This document shows, in pieces, positions 8,897 through 17,280 of a stretch of DNA of 46,544 nucleotides; within the stretch, counting starts at the first letter, position 1, and every line of letters starts with the position of its first letter. Under the pieces are notes generated by a model, which was given only the letters and a program-made list of their open reading frames with translations, had not been told where the DNA came from and did not search any database. Source of the stretch: an uncultured Porphyromonadaceae bacterium (GTDB taxonomy: Bacteria > Bacteroidota > Bacteroidia > Bacteroidales > Muribaculaceae); contig CAMWSS010000019.1 of NCBI GenBank assembly GCA_947177035.1, forward strand, positions 1 through 46,544, read 5' to 3'. A program made the translations under genes and the position numbers.

Positions 8897-11049
8897 TGAT
8901 GACGGATATGAAACAAATGAATATTCTCAAAGTGGCGGCCGTCTCCGCGTTTGCGGCGGTTCTTGCCTCCGGATGTTCCGAGTCCGACATCTACTCTGCC
9001 GGCTCAGGTTCGCTGATGCTCACAACGGCATTCCGTGCTCCTGCGGCAACTGATGCTGCTCCCGGTGAAACTCCCGATGCCGAAAATCTGATGGTGTGGA
9101 TCAGCAGCTCGCGTGGTCTCATTCGCCGTTATGACTCACGCTCTGAAATCCCCTCGTCGGTCACACTCAAGGCCGGAACATACCTGGCCGAAGCATGGGC
9201 CGGTGACTCTGTCCCCGCATCGTTCACACAGCGCTATTTCAAAGGCTCGCGCCAGTTCGACATAGTGGCCGGCTCCAAAAGCCGCGTCGACCTCGTCTGC
9301 CACATCGCCAATGTGGTGGTGACTGTGGAATACTCTGACGACATGGACGAGCGCATGAGCGAATACACGCTCACCGTGGCCAACGGCGGCGGATCGGTCG
9401 AATTCATCGGCCGCGACGACCGCAAGGCCTACTTCATGATGGACGCAGGCGAAACCACCCTTGAATATGAACTGAAAGGCATTAAGGCCAACGGTGAGTC
9501 ATACTCGCAGAAAGGCACCGTCAACGGCGTGAAGCCGGCAACCGAATACAACATTTCCGTGACTCCCGACGACGTGCAGGCAAGCGTGGGCGCGGCCTTC
9601 TTCAACGTGGCTGTCGACACCGCCACCATCGACGAAGTTACTTCCATCGAGATTCTGCTGTCGCCATCTGTCTCGGGCAAGGATTTCGACATCCGCACTC
9701 CGCTTTATGTGCAGCCCGGACAGTTCTCCGACCTTGCGTTCGACGTCTTCGCATATGCCGCGATCCGGTCGGCCGTGGTCAGCTGCCCGTCGTTTGTAAG
9801 CACATTCGGCTTCGAGTCCATCGACCTCATGGCCATGTCGCCCGAAATCAGCCAGATCGTGAATGCCGCCGGACTCACCCACACTTATGACTATGAACCG
9901 GACACTGAAGTGGCGAAGATGATTATCAACGTCGCCGCCTCCATGCTTAACACTCTGCCCGAAGGAGAATATCCGCTGACGTTCACCATTTCCGACGCCA
10001 ACGGCAAGACCTCCGTGACCACTCTCATGATCAAGTGCACGTTTGGCAACGATCCTGTCGCAGCAGCCGACATTGACGGCACCGCCGACGTCTGGGCCAC
10101 CCGCGCCACCCTCCGCGGCACCGTGCTCAAGCCCGCCGACGCCTCATCGGCCGGATTCCGCTATCGCGCCGTGGGCGCTCCCGACTGGACCGAGGTGGCA
10201 GCCGTTATCTCCGGCAACTCCTTCTCCGCCCGGATCTCCGGACTCACCCCCGGCACCGAATATGAAGTACTTGTCACCGCTCCCGACTATGTGAGCGCGA
10301 CCCCGCTGCGCTTCACCACCGAAGCCGCCCTCTCCATCCCCAACGGCGACTTCGAAATCTGGAACACCTCGTCAACTCCCTATCTTCTCGGTGCTGATAC
10401 CAATTCATTATATTGGGATTCAGGTAACCACGGTTCTGCCAAAATGAGCAAGAACATCACCACCCCCGAGTCTGCCATAAAGCATGGCGGCCAGTATTCG
10501 GCCAAGCTTGCGTCGCAGTTTGTCGGCGTTGGCATACTTGGCAAGTTTGCCGCAGGTAACGCCTTTGTCGGCAAGTATCTTGACACAGACGGCACCGACG
10601 GCATTCTCGGCATGGGACGTCCGTTCACCTCGCGCCCATCGGCCCTGAAAGGCTATGTGCGCTATGAACCCGCCACCATCTCCCACAGCTCTGTTTCCGA
10701 AGCTCCCAAGGGAACCATGGACAAGGGCGTGATCTATGCCGCTCTGATGACCGACGAAAGCCTTGAGGAATACAACGGCAATCAATTCCCGTTTGTTATC
10801 AAGACAAAGAAAGCCGCTCGCCTATTCGACCGCGACGATCCGCGCATCATCGCCTTCGGCGAAATCATATTCACCGAAAAAACTGCTGGCTCCGGACTGG
10901 TGGAATTCACGCTTCCGCTCGACTACAGGCGCGCTGACGCAAAGGCTTCCTACCTTGTTCTCACCTGCTCGGCAAGCTATTGGGGCGACTATTTCACCGG
11001 CGGTCCGTCTGTGATGTATCTCGACGATTTCGAATTTATTTACGAATGA
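8893..11049 (+). CDS. DUF4493-type lipoprotein with PCMD-like domain, third paralogue
   Basis: A 718-residue predicted lipoprotein with a classical lipobox LASGC (Cys28 counted from the ATG at 8893) followed by SESD. Order of modules: DUF4493-like region (LKAGTYLAEAWAGDS; FKGSRQFDIVAGSKSRV) to about residue 240; an Ig-like segment to about 390; an FN3-like segment (GLTPGTEYEVLVTAPD) to about 475; then PNGDFEIWN opening the PCMD-like domain, whose end MYLDDFEFIYE resembles TVDNLMFNY of the first gene. Several ATG codons compete (8893, 8896, 8899, 8908); 8908 gives the more usual MKQMNILK start, while 8893 overlaps the upstream stop. Its own stop overlaps the start of the transporter gene. Confidence 0.85.
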   Translation: MMMTDMKQMNILKVAAVSAFAAVLASGCSESDIYSAGSGSLMLTTAFRAPAATDAAPGETPDAENLMVWISSSRGLIRRYDSRSEIPSSVTLKAGTYLAEAWAGDSVPASFTQRYFKGSRQFDIVAGSKSRVDLVCHIANVVVTVEYSDDMDERMSEYTLTVANGGGSVEFIGRDDRKAYFMMDAGETTLEYELKGIKANGESYSQKGTVNGVKPATEYNISVTPDDVQASVGAAFFNVAVDTATIDEVTSIEILLSPSVSGKDFDIRTPLYVQPGQFSDLAFDVFAYAAIRSAVVSCPSFVSTFGFESIDLMAMSPEISQIVNAAGLTHTYDYEPDTEVAKMIINVAASMLNTLPEGEYPLTFTISDANGKTSVTTLMIKCTFGNDPVAAADIDGTADVWATRATLRGTVLKPADASSAGFRYRAVGAPDWTEVAAVISGNSFSARISGLTPGTEYEVLVTAPDYVSATPLRFTTEAALSIPNGDFEIWNTSSTPYLLGADTNSLYWDSGNHGSAKMSKNITTPESAIKHGGQYSAKLASQFVGVGILGKFAAGNAFVGKYLDTDGTDGILGMGRPFTSRPSALKGYVRYEPATISHSSVSEAPKGTMDKGVIYAALMTDESLEEYNGNQFPFVIKTKKAARLFDRDDPRIIAFGEIIFTEKTAGSGLVEFTLPLDYRRADAKASYLVLTCSASYWGDYFTGGPSVMYLDDFEFIYE

Positions 11050-11891
11050 ACCCGATCCTGATTGTTCTCCCGATACTGACTATTCTCATGTTCGATCTCG
11101 GCCTCACCTTGCGTGTGGCCGATTTCGCCATGTTGAAGCGTGCGCCGATCGCAGTCACAGCCGGACTGCTCGGACAGATCCTTTTCCTCCCGGCCATAGC
11201 CCTGCTGCTCATCTGGACATTCGGCCTCTCCGGCCATCTGGCGCTCGGACTCATGCTCATCGCCTGCTGCCCGGGCGGCTCCTCGAGCAACGTCTTCTCG
11301 GCCCTGGCCGGCGGCGACGTGGCTCTGTCGGTGAGCCTCACGGCGTTCAGCTCTGTCATCACTCTGGTCACGATGCCTCTGCTGCTCGGAAGCATGGTGG
11401 AGTTGCCTCTGTTCAACCTGATCATGCAGAATGTGGTGCTGGTGCTGGTGCCGGTGGGCATAGGCATGTTTGTGGCTGTATTCAGACCGGCCGCCGCCGC
11501 CGGAATCCACTCGGTTGTCGGCCGTATGGCGTTTCCTGCGCTGATGCTGCTGATCACCGTATTCTTCCTGGCCCACCGCGCCACGATCATAGCTAACTTT
11601 CCGGTGGTAGGCCCTGTTGTGTTCTCGCTGCTGGTGCTCGCCATGGGCGCCGGAGCGCTGCTGGCCTTCGTCTGCCGGCTTGACTCCGTGCGCCGCCGCA
11701 CTCTGGTCATTGAGGTCGGCATGCAGAACTCCGCGCAGGCCATCGCCCTGGCGGCGTCGCCGCTTGTGTTCGCCGACAACACCCTGGCCATCCCCGCCAT
11801 CGTCTATGCTCTGCTGATGAACGTGGTGCTGCTCGCCTATGTGGCGTGGTTCCGCTATTTCATGCCGCGGTTAACAAAAACGGCCGCTTGA
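11046..11891 (+). CDS. BASS-family (bile acid:sodium symporter-like) transporter
   Basis: A 281-residue inner-membrane transporter with about nine or ten hydrophobic helices. Family signatures are visible: ACCPGGSSSNVFSALAGGDVA, which carries the CPGG(S)xSN crossover-helix motif, and IEVGMQNSAQAIALA, the second crossover motif ExGxQN that contributes to sodium and substrate binding. The true start is the ATG at 11046, overlapping the TGA of the lipoprotein gene; the open frame upstream from 10980 is only read-in. Substrate cannot be told from sequence: bacterial members are linked to bile acids, pantoate or ketopantoate and other organic anions. Coupling to surface lipoproteins is unusual, and suggests uptake of something they bind, but this is inference. 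Confidence 0.9.
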   Translation: MNPILIVLPILTILMFDLGLTLRVADFAMLKRAPIAVTAGLLGQILFLPAIALLLIWTFGLSGHLALGLMLIACCPGGSSSNVFSALAGGDVALSVSLTAFSSVITLVTMPLLLGSMVELPLFNLIMQNVVLVLVPVGIGMFVAVFRPAAAAGIHSVVGRMAFPALMLLITVFFLAHRATIIANFPVVGPVVFSLLVLAMGAGALLAFVCRLDSVRRRTLVIEVGMQNSAQAIALAASPLVFADNTLAIPAIVYALLMNVVLLAYVAWFRYFMPRLTKTAA

Positions 11892-11908
11892 GTGTTCTAT
11901 AATCGATT

Positions 11909-13621
11909 ATGATACTATCCACAGCCCTTATCATCATTCTCGTTCCGCTGATCACGGCGGTGGCCGTCGGTGCTCCGTGGCTCTCGGCCCTGAAAGAGCG
12001 GGTGCGCCGCATGCGCGCCGCGCGTTCAGGCAACGATGCCGCCGCAGGCCAGGCCGCCGCTGCCGCCACTGTGCGCGAAACCTTTGGCGAAGTGATGGAG
12101 CGGTTGCAGATACGCCCTTCTGGACTGGCCACGACTCCCGGCGAAGACTCGGGATGCACGTTTGACTTTCAAGGCGGTCATTTCGTTGCGGTGTTTCGCG
12201 AAAATACCGACGACACCTTCTTCAATACGTTTTCCATCAGCTACTTTGCATGCTACTCTCTTCCGGCCGAACACGTCGGCAGGGCAGGGGAGCTGGCCAA
12301 TGCCGTCAACTCTCTGGTGCTGCCGGTGAAATGCAGTTTCTCAATCCATGCCGAAGAGGGCGACATCGCTTTCAGCCTCCATTGCACCGGCATGCGCCTC
12401 GACAACTCTGGCGAGGCTGCTGTGGAATACATCAGATCGCTGCTGCTCACCTTCTTCCGCCTTCAGCGCATGCTTTTTGAGCGCTTTGAGGAGATCAAGA
12501 GCGCGTCGCCATCGGAAATCGAGACAAACCGCCTGATTTTCGGCCATCAGCTGTATGCCCTGTCGCGCATGGAGGTGACCGACTCTCCCGGACCGGTCAC
12601 CGGCGGAAAACTGCTGTGGCATCCTGCCGGGCTGACTGTGGGCGACCTTGTCCGCGAACTGTTTGACGAGATCCCTTCCGACGATATGGTGCTGAGCCTT
12701 GACGGCACGCACATTGCCGACAATGCCGCCGATATCGCCGCCACGCCGTTGCTGGCGCCGGTGGTGAAAGGGGAGGGTGCCGATGCCGCTCTGGTTGCCG
12801 AGGCTGCATTTTTCTCCCTGCGCTCCAAGGTGCGCGAGGGACGCGAGATTCTGATATCGCTCCGTGCCGAGAAGATCGACGACCGGCTGATCACCGTGCG
12901 CGTCAACGCGCTCGCCTCGGCCCTGCCGGTTGCGCCGTTTCGCGCGCCATCGTCCATCGAGAATCTTCCCGATGCGCGATGCGTGGTGCTCGGGGTGCCA
13001 TGCGTCACTCCTGAAGCCTTCCTGGCCGAAGCCAAATACATGGCCGATGAGCTGGGGCTGCTTGAAAAATGCAAGAACCCCGATGCCGCCTATTGCCTCT
13101 ATTGGGGAAAACTGCTCTACACCGACGGACGCATGCTCGAGGCCGACCACTATCTGACCAACGCATATTCGATTCTGTGTGACCGCATGCAGGAGCCGGA
13201 AAAAGTGCCGGCCGCAACTTGCGAGACATTCTATGACATATGCTACTTCCTCGGAGTGATCAACTGTGCGCTCGGACGCTATCACAAAGCATATTATTAT
13301 CTGGATCTGATCGTCAACCAGCACAGGGTCATGTGGACGGAGCAATACGTGGCCTGCCTGATCGCCATGCGCGATCCGCGTTGCCCGTCGCTGATTGCCA
13401 GTCTGCTCGAAAACGTGCGCCAGCAGCGCGACAGCGCCGCCGACGATCCGGAGGCCGAGGCTCAGCTCATGCCGTTCACCGAGTTTCTCGAACGCCAGCA
13501 GATCATCCTTGCCATACGCGCCGGCGAATATGACCGTGCGCGCAATTACCTGTCGGATATGATTGCCGACGATCCCGACAATGATTTCGCTCTGTTCTGG
13601 CTTTCAAAAATACCTCAATAA
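11909..13621 (+). CDS. Membrane-anchored TPR-like protein of unknown function
   Basis: A 570-residue protein I cannot name. One N-terminal hydrophobic segment (LSTALIIILVPLITAVAVGAPWL) is followed by a basic stretch (KERVRRMRAARSG) and an alpha/beta region without recognised motifs to about residue 380. From about 385 to the end it is helical with TPR-like features: YCLYWGKLLYTDGRMLEADHY, FLGVINCALGRYHKAYYYLD and IRAGEYDRARNYLSDMIADD. It starts 17 bases after the transporter and ends 5 bases before the aminotransferase, so it belongs to the same run. A cytoplasmic or periplasmic scaffold role is possible but not supported by more than the repeats. Confidence 0.75.
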   Translation: MILSTALIIILVPLITAVAVGAPWLSALKERVRRMRAARSGNDAAAGQAAAAATVRETFGEVMERLQIRPSGLATTPGEDSGCTFDFQGGHFVAVFRENTDDTFFNTFSISYFACYSLPAEHVGRAGELANAVNSLVLPVKCSFSIHAEEGDIAFSLHCTGMRLDNSGEAAVEYIRSLLLTFFRLQRMLFERFEEIKSASPSEIETNRLIFGHQLYALSRMEVTDSPGPVTGGKLLWHPAGLTVGDLVRELFDEIPSDDMVLSLDGTHIADNAADIAATPLLAPVVKGEGADAALVAEAAFFSLRSKVREGREILISLRAEKIDDRLITVRVNALASALPVAPFRAPSSIENLPDARCVVLGVPCVTPEAFLAEAKYMADELGLLEKCKNPDAAYCLYWGKLLYTDGRMLEADHYLTNAYSILCDRMQEPEKVPAATCETFYDICYFLGVINCALGRYHKAYYYLDLIVNQHRVMWTEQYVACLIAMRDPRCPSLIASLLENVRQQRDSAADDPEAEAQLMPFTEFLERQQIILAIRAGEYDRARNYLSDMIADDPDNDFALFWLSKIPQ

Positions 13622-13626
13622 AAATA

Positions 13627-14832
13627 ATGCCGACTCTATCTTCACGGGGCATAGCAATGCCCGAATCGCCGATACGAAAACTTGTGCCGCTCGGCAATGC
13701 CGCTAAGGAGCGGGGTATCCACGTCTATCATCTCAACATAGGCCAGCCCGACCTGCCCACACCGCAGGAGGGACTCGATGCCCTGAAAAACATCGACCGA
13801 ACGGTTCTTGAGTACTCTCCGTCGGAGGGACTGCTGTCGCTGCGTCAGAAGCTCAAGCAGTATTACGACAAGTTCAACATCAACGTCGACGTCGACGACA
13901 TAATCATCACTGCCGGCGGATCCGAAGCTGTGCTCTTCGCGTTTCTTGCATGCCTTGATCCCGGCGACGAGATTATCGTGCCGGAGCCGGCCTATGCCAA
14001 CTACATGGCCTTCGCCATATCGGCCGGCGCAAAAATCGTCACCGTGCCGTCGTCGATCGACGACGGATTCGCTCTGCCGTCAATGGCCGAATTCGAGAAG
14101 CTGATCACTCCGCGCACCAAGGGAATCCTGATCTGCAACCCCAACAATCCCACGGGCTATCTCTACACGATGAAAGAGATGATCCAGTTGCGCGATCTGG
14201 TGAAAAAATATGATCTGTATCTGTTTTCCGACGAGGTATATCGCGAGTTCTGCTACACCGGAGCACCATACATATCGGCGTTTCATCTGCCCGGAATCGA
14301 GGAACAGGTCGTGCTGATCGACTCCGTGAGCAAGCGCTACAGCGAGTGCGGCATACGCATCGGTGCCATCATAACCAAGCACAAGGAACTGAAAAAGTCG
14401 ATCATGAAATTCTGCATGGCGCGCCTCAGCCCGCCGCTGCTCGGACAGATCGTGGCCGAGGCTTCGATCGACGCATCGGCCGACTATATGCTGATGAACT
14501 ACAACGAATACGTTGAGCGGCGAAAGTTCCTGATCGACGGCCTGAACCGCATCCCCGGATGCTATTCGCCGATACCCATGGGCGCGTTCTATACCGTGGT
14601 GTCGCTGCCTGTCGACGACGCCGACCGCTTCTGTGAGTGGTGTCTGAGCGAATTCAGCTATGAGGGTGCAACCGTGTTCATGGCTCCGGCTTCGGGCTTC
14701 TACACCACGCCCGGCAGCGGACGCAATGAAGTGCGCATGGCCTATGTGCTCAAAAAAGAAGACCTGGCCAAGGCGCTGCGGGTTCTTGCCGAGGCGCTCA
14801 AGGCATATCCCGGCAGAACCATGCCGGTTTAA
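13627..14832 (+). CDS. PLP-dependent aminotransferase (class I/II, AspB-like)
   Basis: A 401-residue fold-type I aminotransferase. Visible family elements: LNIGQPDLPTP near residue 40, the cofactor-binding GGSEAVLFAF near 98, CNPNNPTGYLYT at about 173-184, and the Schiff-base lysine in SVSKRYSECGIRIG (Lys236). The YSECG that follows is typical of Bacteroidales homologues annotated as aspartate-type aminotransferases; the exact donor cannot be fixed from sequence. The start gives an intact N-terminal arm and lies 5 bases after the preceding stop. A short GC hairpin with only three T overlaps its stop (about 14811-14831) and is too weak to call a terminator. Confidence 0.93.
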   Translation: MPTLSSRGIAMPESPIRKLVPLGNAAKERGIHVYHLNIGQPDLPTPQEGLDALKNIDRTVLEYSPSEGLLSLRQKLKQYYDKFNINVDVDDIIITAGGSEAVLFAFLACLDPGDEIIVPEPAYANYMAFAISAGAKIVTVPSSIDDGFALPSMAEFEKLITPRTKGILICNPNNPTGYLYTMKEMIQLRDLVKKYDLYLFSDEVYREFCYTGAPYISAFHLPGIEEQVVLIDSVSKRYSECGIRIGAIITKHKELKKSIMKFCMARLSPPLLGQIVAEASIDASADYMLMNYNEYVERRKFLIDGLNRIPGCYSPIPMGAFYTVVSLPVDDADRFCEWCLSEFSYEGATVFMAPASGFYTTPGSGRNEVRMAYVLKKEDLAKALRVLAEALKAYPGRTMPV

Positions 14833-14922
14833 CTCCGATTAACGTCGGGCCGGCAAACAATTTCGTCCTTCAGTCGTTATGATAGTAGAAACAACATAAC
14901 AACAAACACTATTCTATCGACT

Positions 14923-15498
14923 ATGCACTACGTTCAACCCGATCTACTCTACGACGAAGCGGCCCTCGAGCCTGCCATAAGCGCCAAGACCGTACACTTC
15001 CACTATGGTGTGCACGAGAAAGCGTATATTGACAATCTCAACAAACTGATCGAAGGAACACCCTTTGCCGACGAAGATCTGGAAGAGATTATCAGGACTG
15101 CCGACGGTGCGATTCTCAACAATGCCGCCCAGGCCTGGAACCATATCTTCTATTTCTTCTCGCTCAATCCCGACGGAGGCGGCGAACCTGACGGTGAGCT
15201 CCGCAAGGCCATCGACCGCGACTTCGGCTCGTTTGAAAAGTTCAAGGAGGACTTTGTCGACGCCGGTGTCAGACTCTTCGGCAGCGGATGGGTGTGGCTC
15301 TCAAAAGATCAGGACGGACACCTTCTGATCACCCAGGAGCCGAATGCCGGAAACCCGATGCGTCACGGGCTGACGCCGATACTCTGTTTCGATGTGTGGG
15401 AACACGCATATTATCTCGACTACCAGAACCGGCGTGCCGACGCCCTGCGCGCCTTGTGGCAGCTGGTTGACTGGGATATGGTCTGCACAAGATATTGA
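14923..15498 (+). CDS. sodB: Superoxide dismutase, Fe-type (possibly cambialistic)
   Basis: Converts superoxide to oxygen and hydrogen peroxide in the cytoplasm; 191 residues, normal length. Metal ligands are all present: His27 (FHYGVH), His74 (WNH), Asp157 and His161 (DVWEHAYY). Gln70 in NNAAQAWNH and the NAGNP stretch near 141 point to the Fe-type active site; homologues in Bacteroides accept iron or manganese, so cambialism is possible. The 90-base gap upstream shows no good TTTG/TAnnTTTG promoter, so regulation is unclear. A weak terminator follows at 15586-15622. Confidence 0.96.
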   Translation: MHYVQPDLLYDEAALEPAISAKTVHFHYGVHEKAYIDNLNKLIEGTPFADEDLEEIIRTADGAILNNAAQAWNHIFYFFSLNPDGGGEPDGELRKAIDRDFGSFEKFKEDFVDAGVRLFGSGWVWLSKDQDGHLLITQEPNAGNPMRHGLTPILCFDVWEHAYYLDYQNRRADALRALWQLVDWDMVCTRY

Positions 15499-15585
15499 CA
15501 TACAGCATGACAGCAGACGTCTGCACGTGTCTGTGTGTCGCCCCAAAAACTGATTCAAGCAATAAGCATAATGTGATGAATGGAG

Positions 15586-15622
15586 AGAGAGGCACGCGTG
15601 AGCGCCCCTCTTTTTCTTTTTT
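15586..15622 (+). terminator. Probable terminator after sodB
   Basis: An 8-bp stem with one mismatch (15586-15593 with 15604-15611), a 10-base loop, then a T-rich tract to 15622. Its position 88 bases after the sodB stop and before a new gene supports the call; the mismatch lowers confidence. Confidence 0.55.
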
Positions 15623-15648
15623 CACCGTAACCTAAATCGCTAAGCCCT

Positions 15649-16101
15649 ATGTATAAAGTCATTTTCAGCCTTTTCCTGGCCTTGACGGCATTGCTGCTCG
15701 TGTCGGGCCACAGCGGAGCCTACACCAGAGGCAACGGATCGGTGCCGCTTCGGCGTGTCGCGGTGCCCGGAGTGATCAACCACGACGCGGGCACGCTCGT
15801 CATCGACCGGGTCGCTCCCGGACAGAAACTTGCGCTCACGCTCTGGAGCAGTGACGACGCCCCCTCGCGCGTGGCAAACGCCATGATGGCGGCTCAGGCG
15901 CGGCGCGATCCCGGACTGACCCACATCGGCGTGAACGTTGACGAGTCGCCTGCGATGTTTCATGAAATTCTGCGGCGCGACAGGCTCGACGGCGATTCCT
16001 TGCAGTTGCACGTCTCGCCGGCCGAGGCCGCACGCCTGATCTCCGGCATGGGCGGAGGCTATCGCACCGTGTTCAGGGAAAGAGACGCTGCAAAAAAATA
16101 G
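15649..16101 (+). CDS. Small exported protein, possible thioredoxin-like fold without CxxC
   Basis: A 150-residue protein with an N-terminal signal peptide (YKVIFSLFLALTALLLVSGHSGA). The mature part reads like one thioredoxin-fold core: a strand and loop at LALTLWSSDDAPSR, a helix VANAMMAAQARRD, a strand LTHIGVNVDESP, a helix MFHEILRRD and a last segment ending GGGYRTVF. The place where TlpA-type proteins have WCxxC is WSSDD here, so no disulfide chemistry is expected. Fold assignment is inference from secondary-structure order. Its last 29 bases overlap the tail of the convergent acetyltransferase gene. Confidence 0.65.
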   Translation: MYKVIFSLFLALTALLLVSGHSGAYTRGNGSVPLRRVAVPGVINHDAGTLVIDRVAPGQKLALTLWSSDDAPSRVANAMMAAQARRDPGLTHIGVNVDESPAMFHEILRRDRLDGDSLQLHVSPAEAARLISGMGGGYRTVFRERDAAKK

Positions 16102-16582
16102 CGTCGCCATATGTGCCGCCGCGGCGCAGCCATGACCGTAGGCGCCCGCCCGTGCGGAACCCTGCACGGCGGAACACAGCCAGCGATGCAACGTTGTCGG
16201 CCGGAACTATGGCATATAGCTGATGCAGCTGCAGGGTCTTCGACGCATATTCTGTCAGTGCCGCCAGAGTCGCCGACCCATAGCCCTGACGCTGAAACGG
16301 ACCGTCGATCAGCAGCCCCACCTGCGCGCGCATGTCAGCCGGCGAGAAGTCGGTCAGATCGGCGGTGCCCACCGTCGCTCCCGTTTCTGCGTCGTCGACC
16401 ATCAGCCTCAACTGCCGTTCGGCATAGATGTCGGCGCTGTATTGCGCCACATAGTCATATATCTGCTTGCGGGAGTAGGGGGCGAGTGTCGATCCCACGG
16501 CCCACAGCCCGCGGTCGTTCTCATAGCGGAACAGAGTTTCGAGATCTTCCGGCTCGACTGCTCTGAGTCTGACCTGTTTCAT
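16073..16582 (-). CDS. GNAT N-acetyltransferase (RimJ/RimL-like)
   Basis: A 169-residue acetyl-CoA-dependent acyltransferase. The N-terminal [18 protein letters not shown] is typical of the Acetyltransf_3 group; the central strand [10 protein letters not shown] is followed by the acetyl-CoA loop [13 protein letters not shown] (Q/RxxGxG/A) near residues 97-109, and [20 protein letters not shown] gives the conserved AxNxxSxxxxxxxGF end. The acceptor substrate is unknown. It follows recR with a 4-base ATGA-type overlap and is therefore in that operon. Its 3' end overlaps the convergent exported-protein gene by 29 bases. Confidence 0.9.
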   Translation of the reverse strand: MKQVRLRAVEPEDLETLFRYENDRGLWAVGSTLAPYSRKQIYDYVAQYSADIYAERQLRLMVDDAETGATVGTADLTDFSPADMRAQVGLLIDGPFQRQGYGSATLAALTEYASKTLQLHQLYAIVPADNVASLAVFRRAGFRTGGRLRSWLRRGGTYGDAIFLQRLFP

Positions 16583-17217
16583 CGGCGCAACGACTGTTCA
16601 AACGGTGTGCGGTTCAGGAGCGAGCGGCCGAGAGTGATCTCGTCGGTATATTCGATCTCGTTGCCCACAGACACCCCTCGGGCCAGCTGCGTCACCTCGA
16701 CCTGCAGCGCCCCAAGGCGGCGGAATATGTAGAAATCCGTGGTCTCGCCCTCCATGGTGGCGCTCAGAGCCAGAATGACCTCGCGCACCCCGCCGGCCTT
16801 CACCCGCTCAACCAGCGAGTCTATTTCGAGCTGGTCGGGGCCGATGCCGTCCATCGGCGAGATCACTCCGCCGAGCACGTGATAAAGCCCCGTGAACTGT
16901 CCGGTCCGTTCGATGCTCATCACGTCCTTCACCGACTCGACCACACAGACCGTCGACCCGTCGCGCGACGGCGACGAGCAGATCGGGCAGATCTCCGTTT
17001 CCGAGATGTTGTGACAGACCGAACAATAGCGTATTCCCTCGCGCATGCCGATGATGGCGCGGCCAAGGGCATCGGATTGCTCCTGAGGCTGGCGAAGCAG
17101 ATGCAGGGCATACCTCAGAGCGGTCTTTCGGCCGACTCCGGGCAGCCGCGACAGCTCCGTGACGGCATTTTCAAGCAGTGTTGATGCAAATTCTTGTGTC
17201 ATATCTGAAAATTTCAT
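16579..17217 (-). CDS. recR: Recombination protein RecR
   Basis: Acts with RecF/RecO in gap repair by loading RecA. Up to 212 residues with the complete family architecture: helix-hairpin-helix [13 protein letters not shown] at about 25-37, a four-Cys zinc finger (Cys65, Cys68, Cys77, Cys80), and a Toprim domain from about 88 with VVESVKDVM and a [13 protein letters not shown] loop. Two starts are possible: ATG at 17217 (MKFSDM) or Met6 at 17202 (MTQEFA). The -7 box at 17220-17227 would put the transcript start at or inside the first ATG, which favours 17202. The acetyltransferase gene follows with a 4-base overlap. Confidence 0.96.
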   Translation of the reverse strand: MKFSDMTQEFASTLLENAVTELSRLPGVGRKTALRYALHLLRQPQEQSDALGRAIIGMREGIRYCSVCHNISETEICPICSSPSRDGSTVCVVESVKDVMSIERTGQFTGLYHVLGGVISPMDGIGPDQLEIDSLVERVKAGGVREVILALSATMEGETTDFYIFRRLGALQVEVTQLARGVSVGNEIEYTDEITLGRSLLNRTPFEQSLRR

Positions 17218-17219
17218 GC

Positions 17220-17227
17220 CAAAGTTA
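17220..17227 (-). promoter_or_regulatory. -7 box upstream of recR
   Basis: Minus strand TAACTTTG. The mirror-image box for panC lies at 17251-17258, so the two genes have face-to-face promoters within 40 bases. No good TTTG lies at the usual distance for either, so an activator may be involved (inference). Confidence 0.55.
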
Positions 17228-17250
17228 GCGTAAAAAAGCGAGATTATGGC

Positions 17251-17258
17251 TAACTTTG
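17251..17258 (+). promoter_or_regulatory. -7 box upstream of panC
   Basis: TAACTTTG, 22 bases before the panC ATG, giving an expected transcript start near 17263. It forms an inverted repeat with the recR box (arms CAAAGTTAGC at 17220-17229 and GCTAACTTTG). The -33 TTTG is missing. Confidence 0.6.
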
Positions 17259-17280
17259 CCCCGAATTTTCAGAATATCAT

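Noticed and set aside
10980-11045. Upstream start of the BASS transporter frame
   Set aside because: It runs inside the preceding lipoprotein gene; the ATG at 11046 gives the usual N-terminal helix and an ATGA overlap.
12341-13345. 334-codon minus-strand frame opposite the TPR-like gene
   Set aside because: It is a GC-rich shadow of the plus-strand gene, low in complexity and without a recognisable domain or promoter.
14811-14831. CCGGCA/TGCCGG hairpin at the aminotransferase stop as a terminator
   Set aside because: Six base pairs and only three T follow; too weak.
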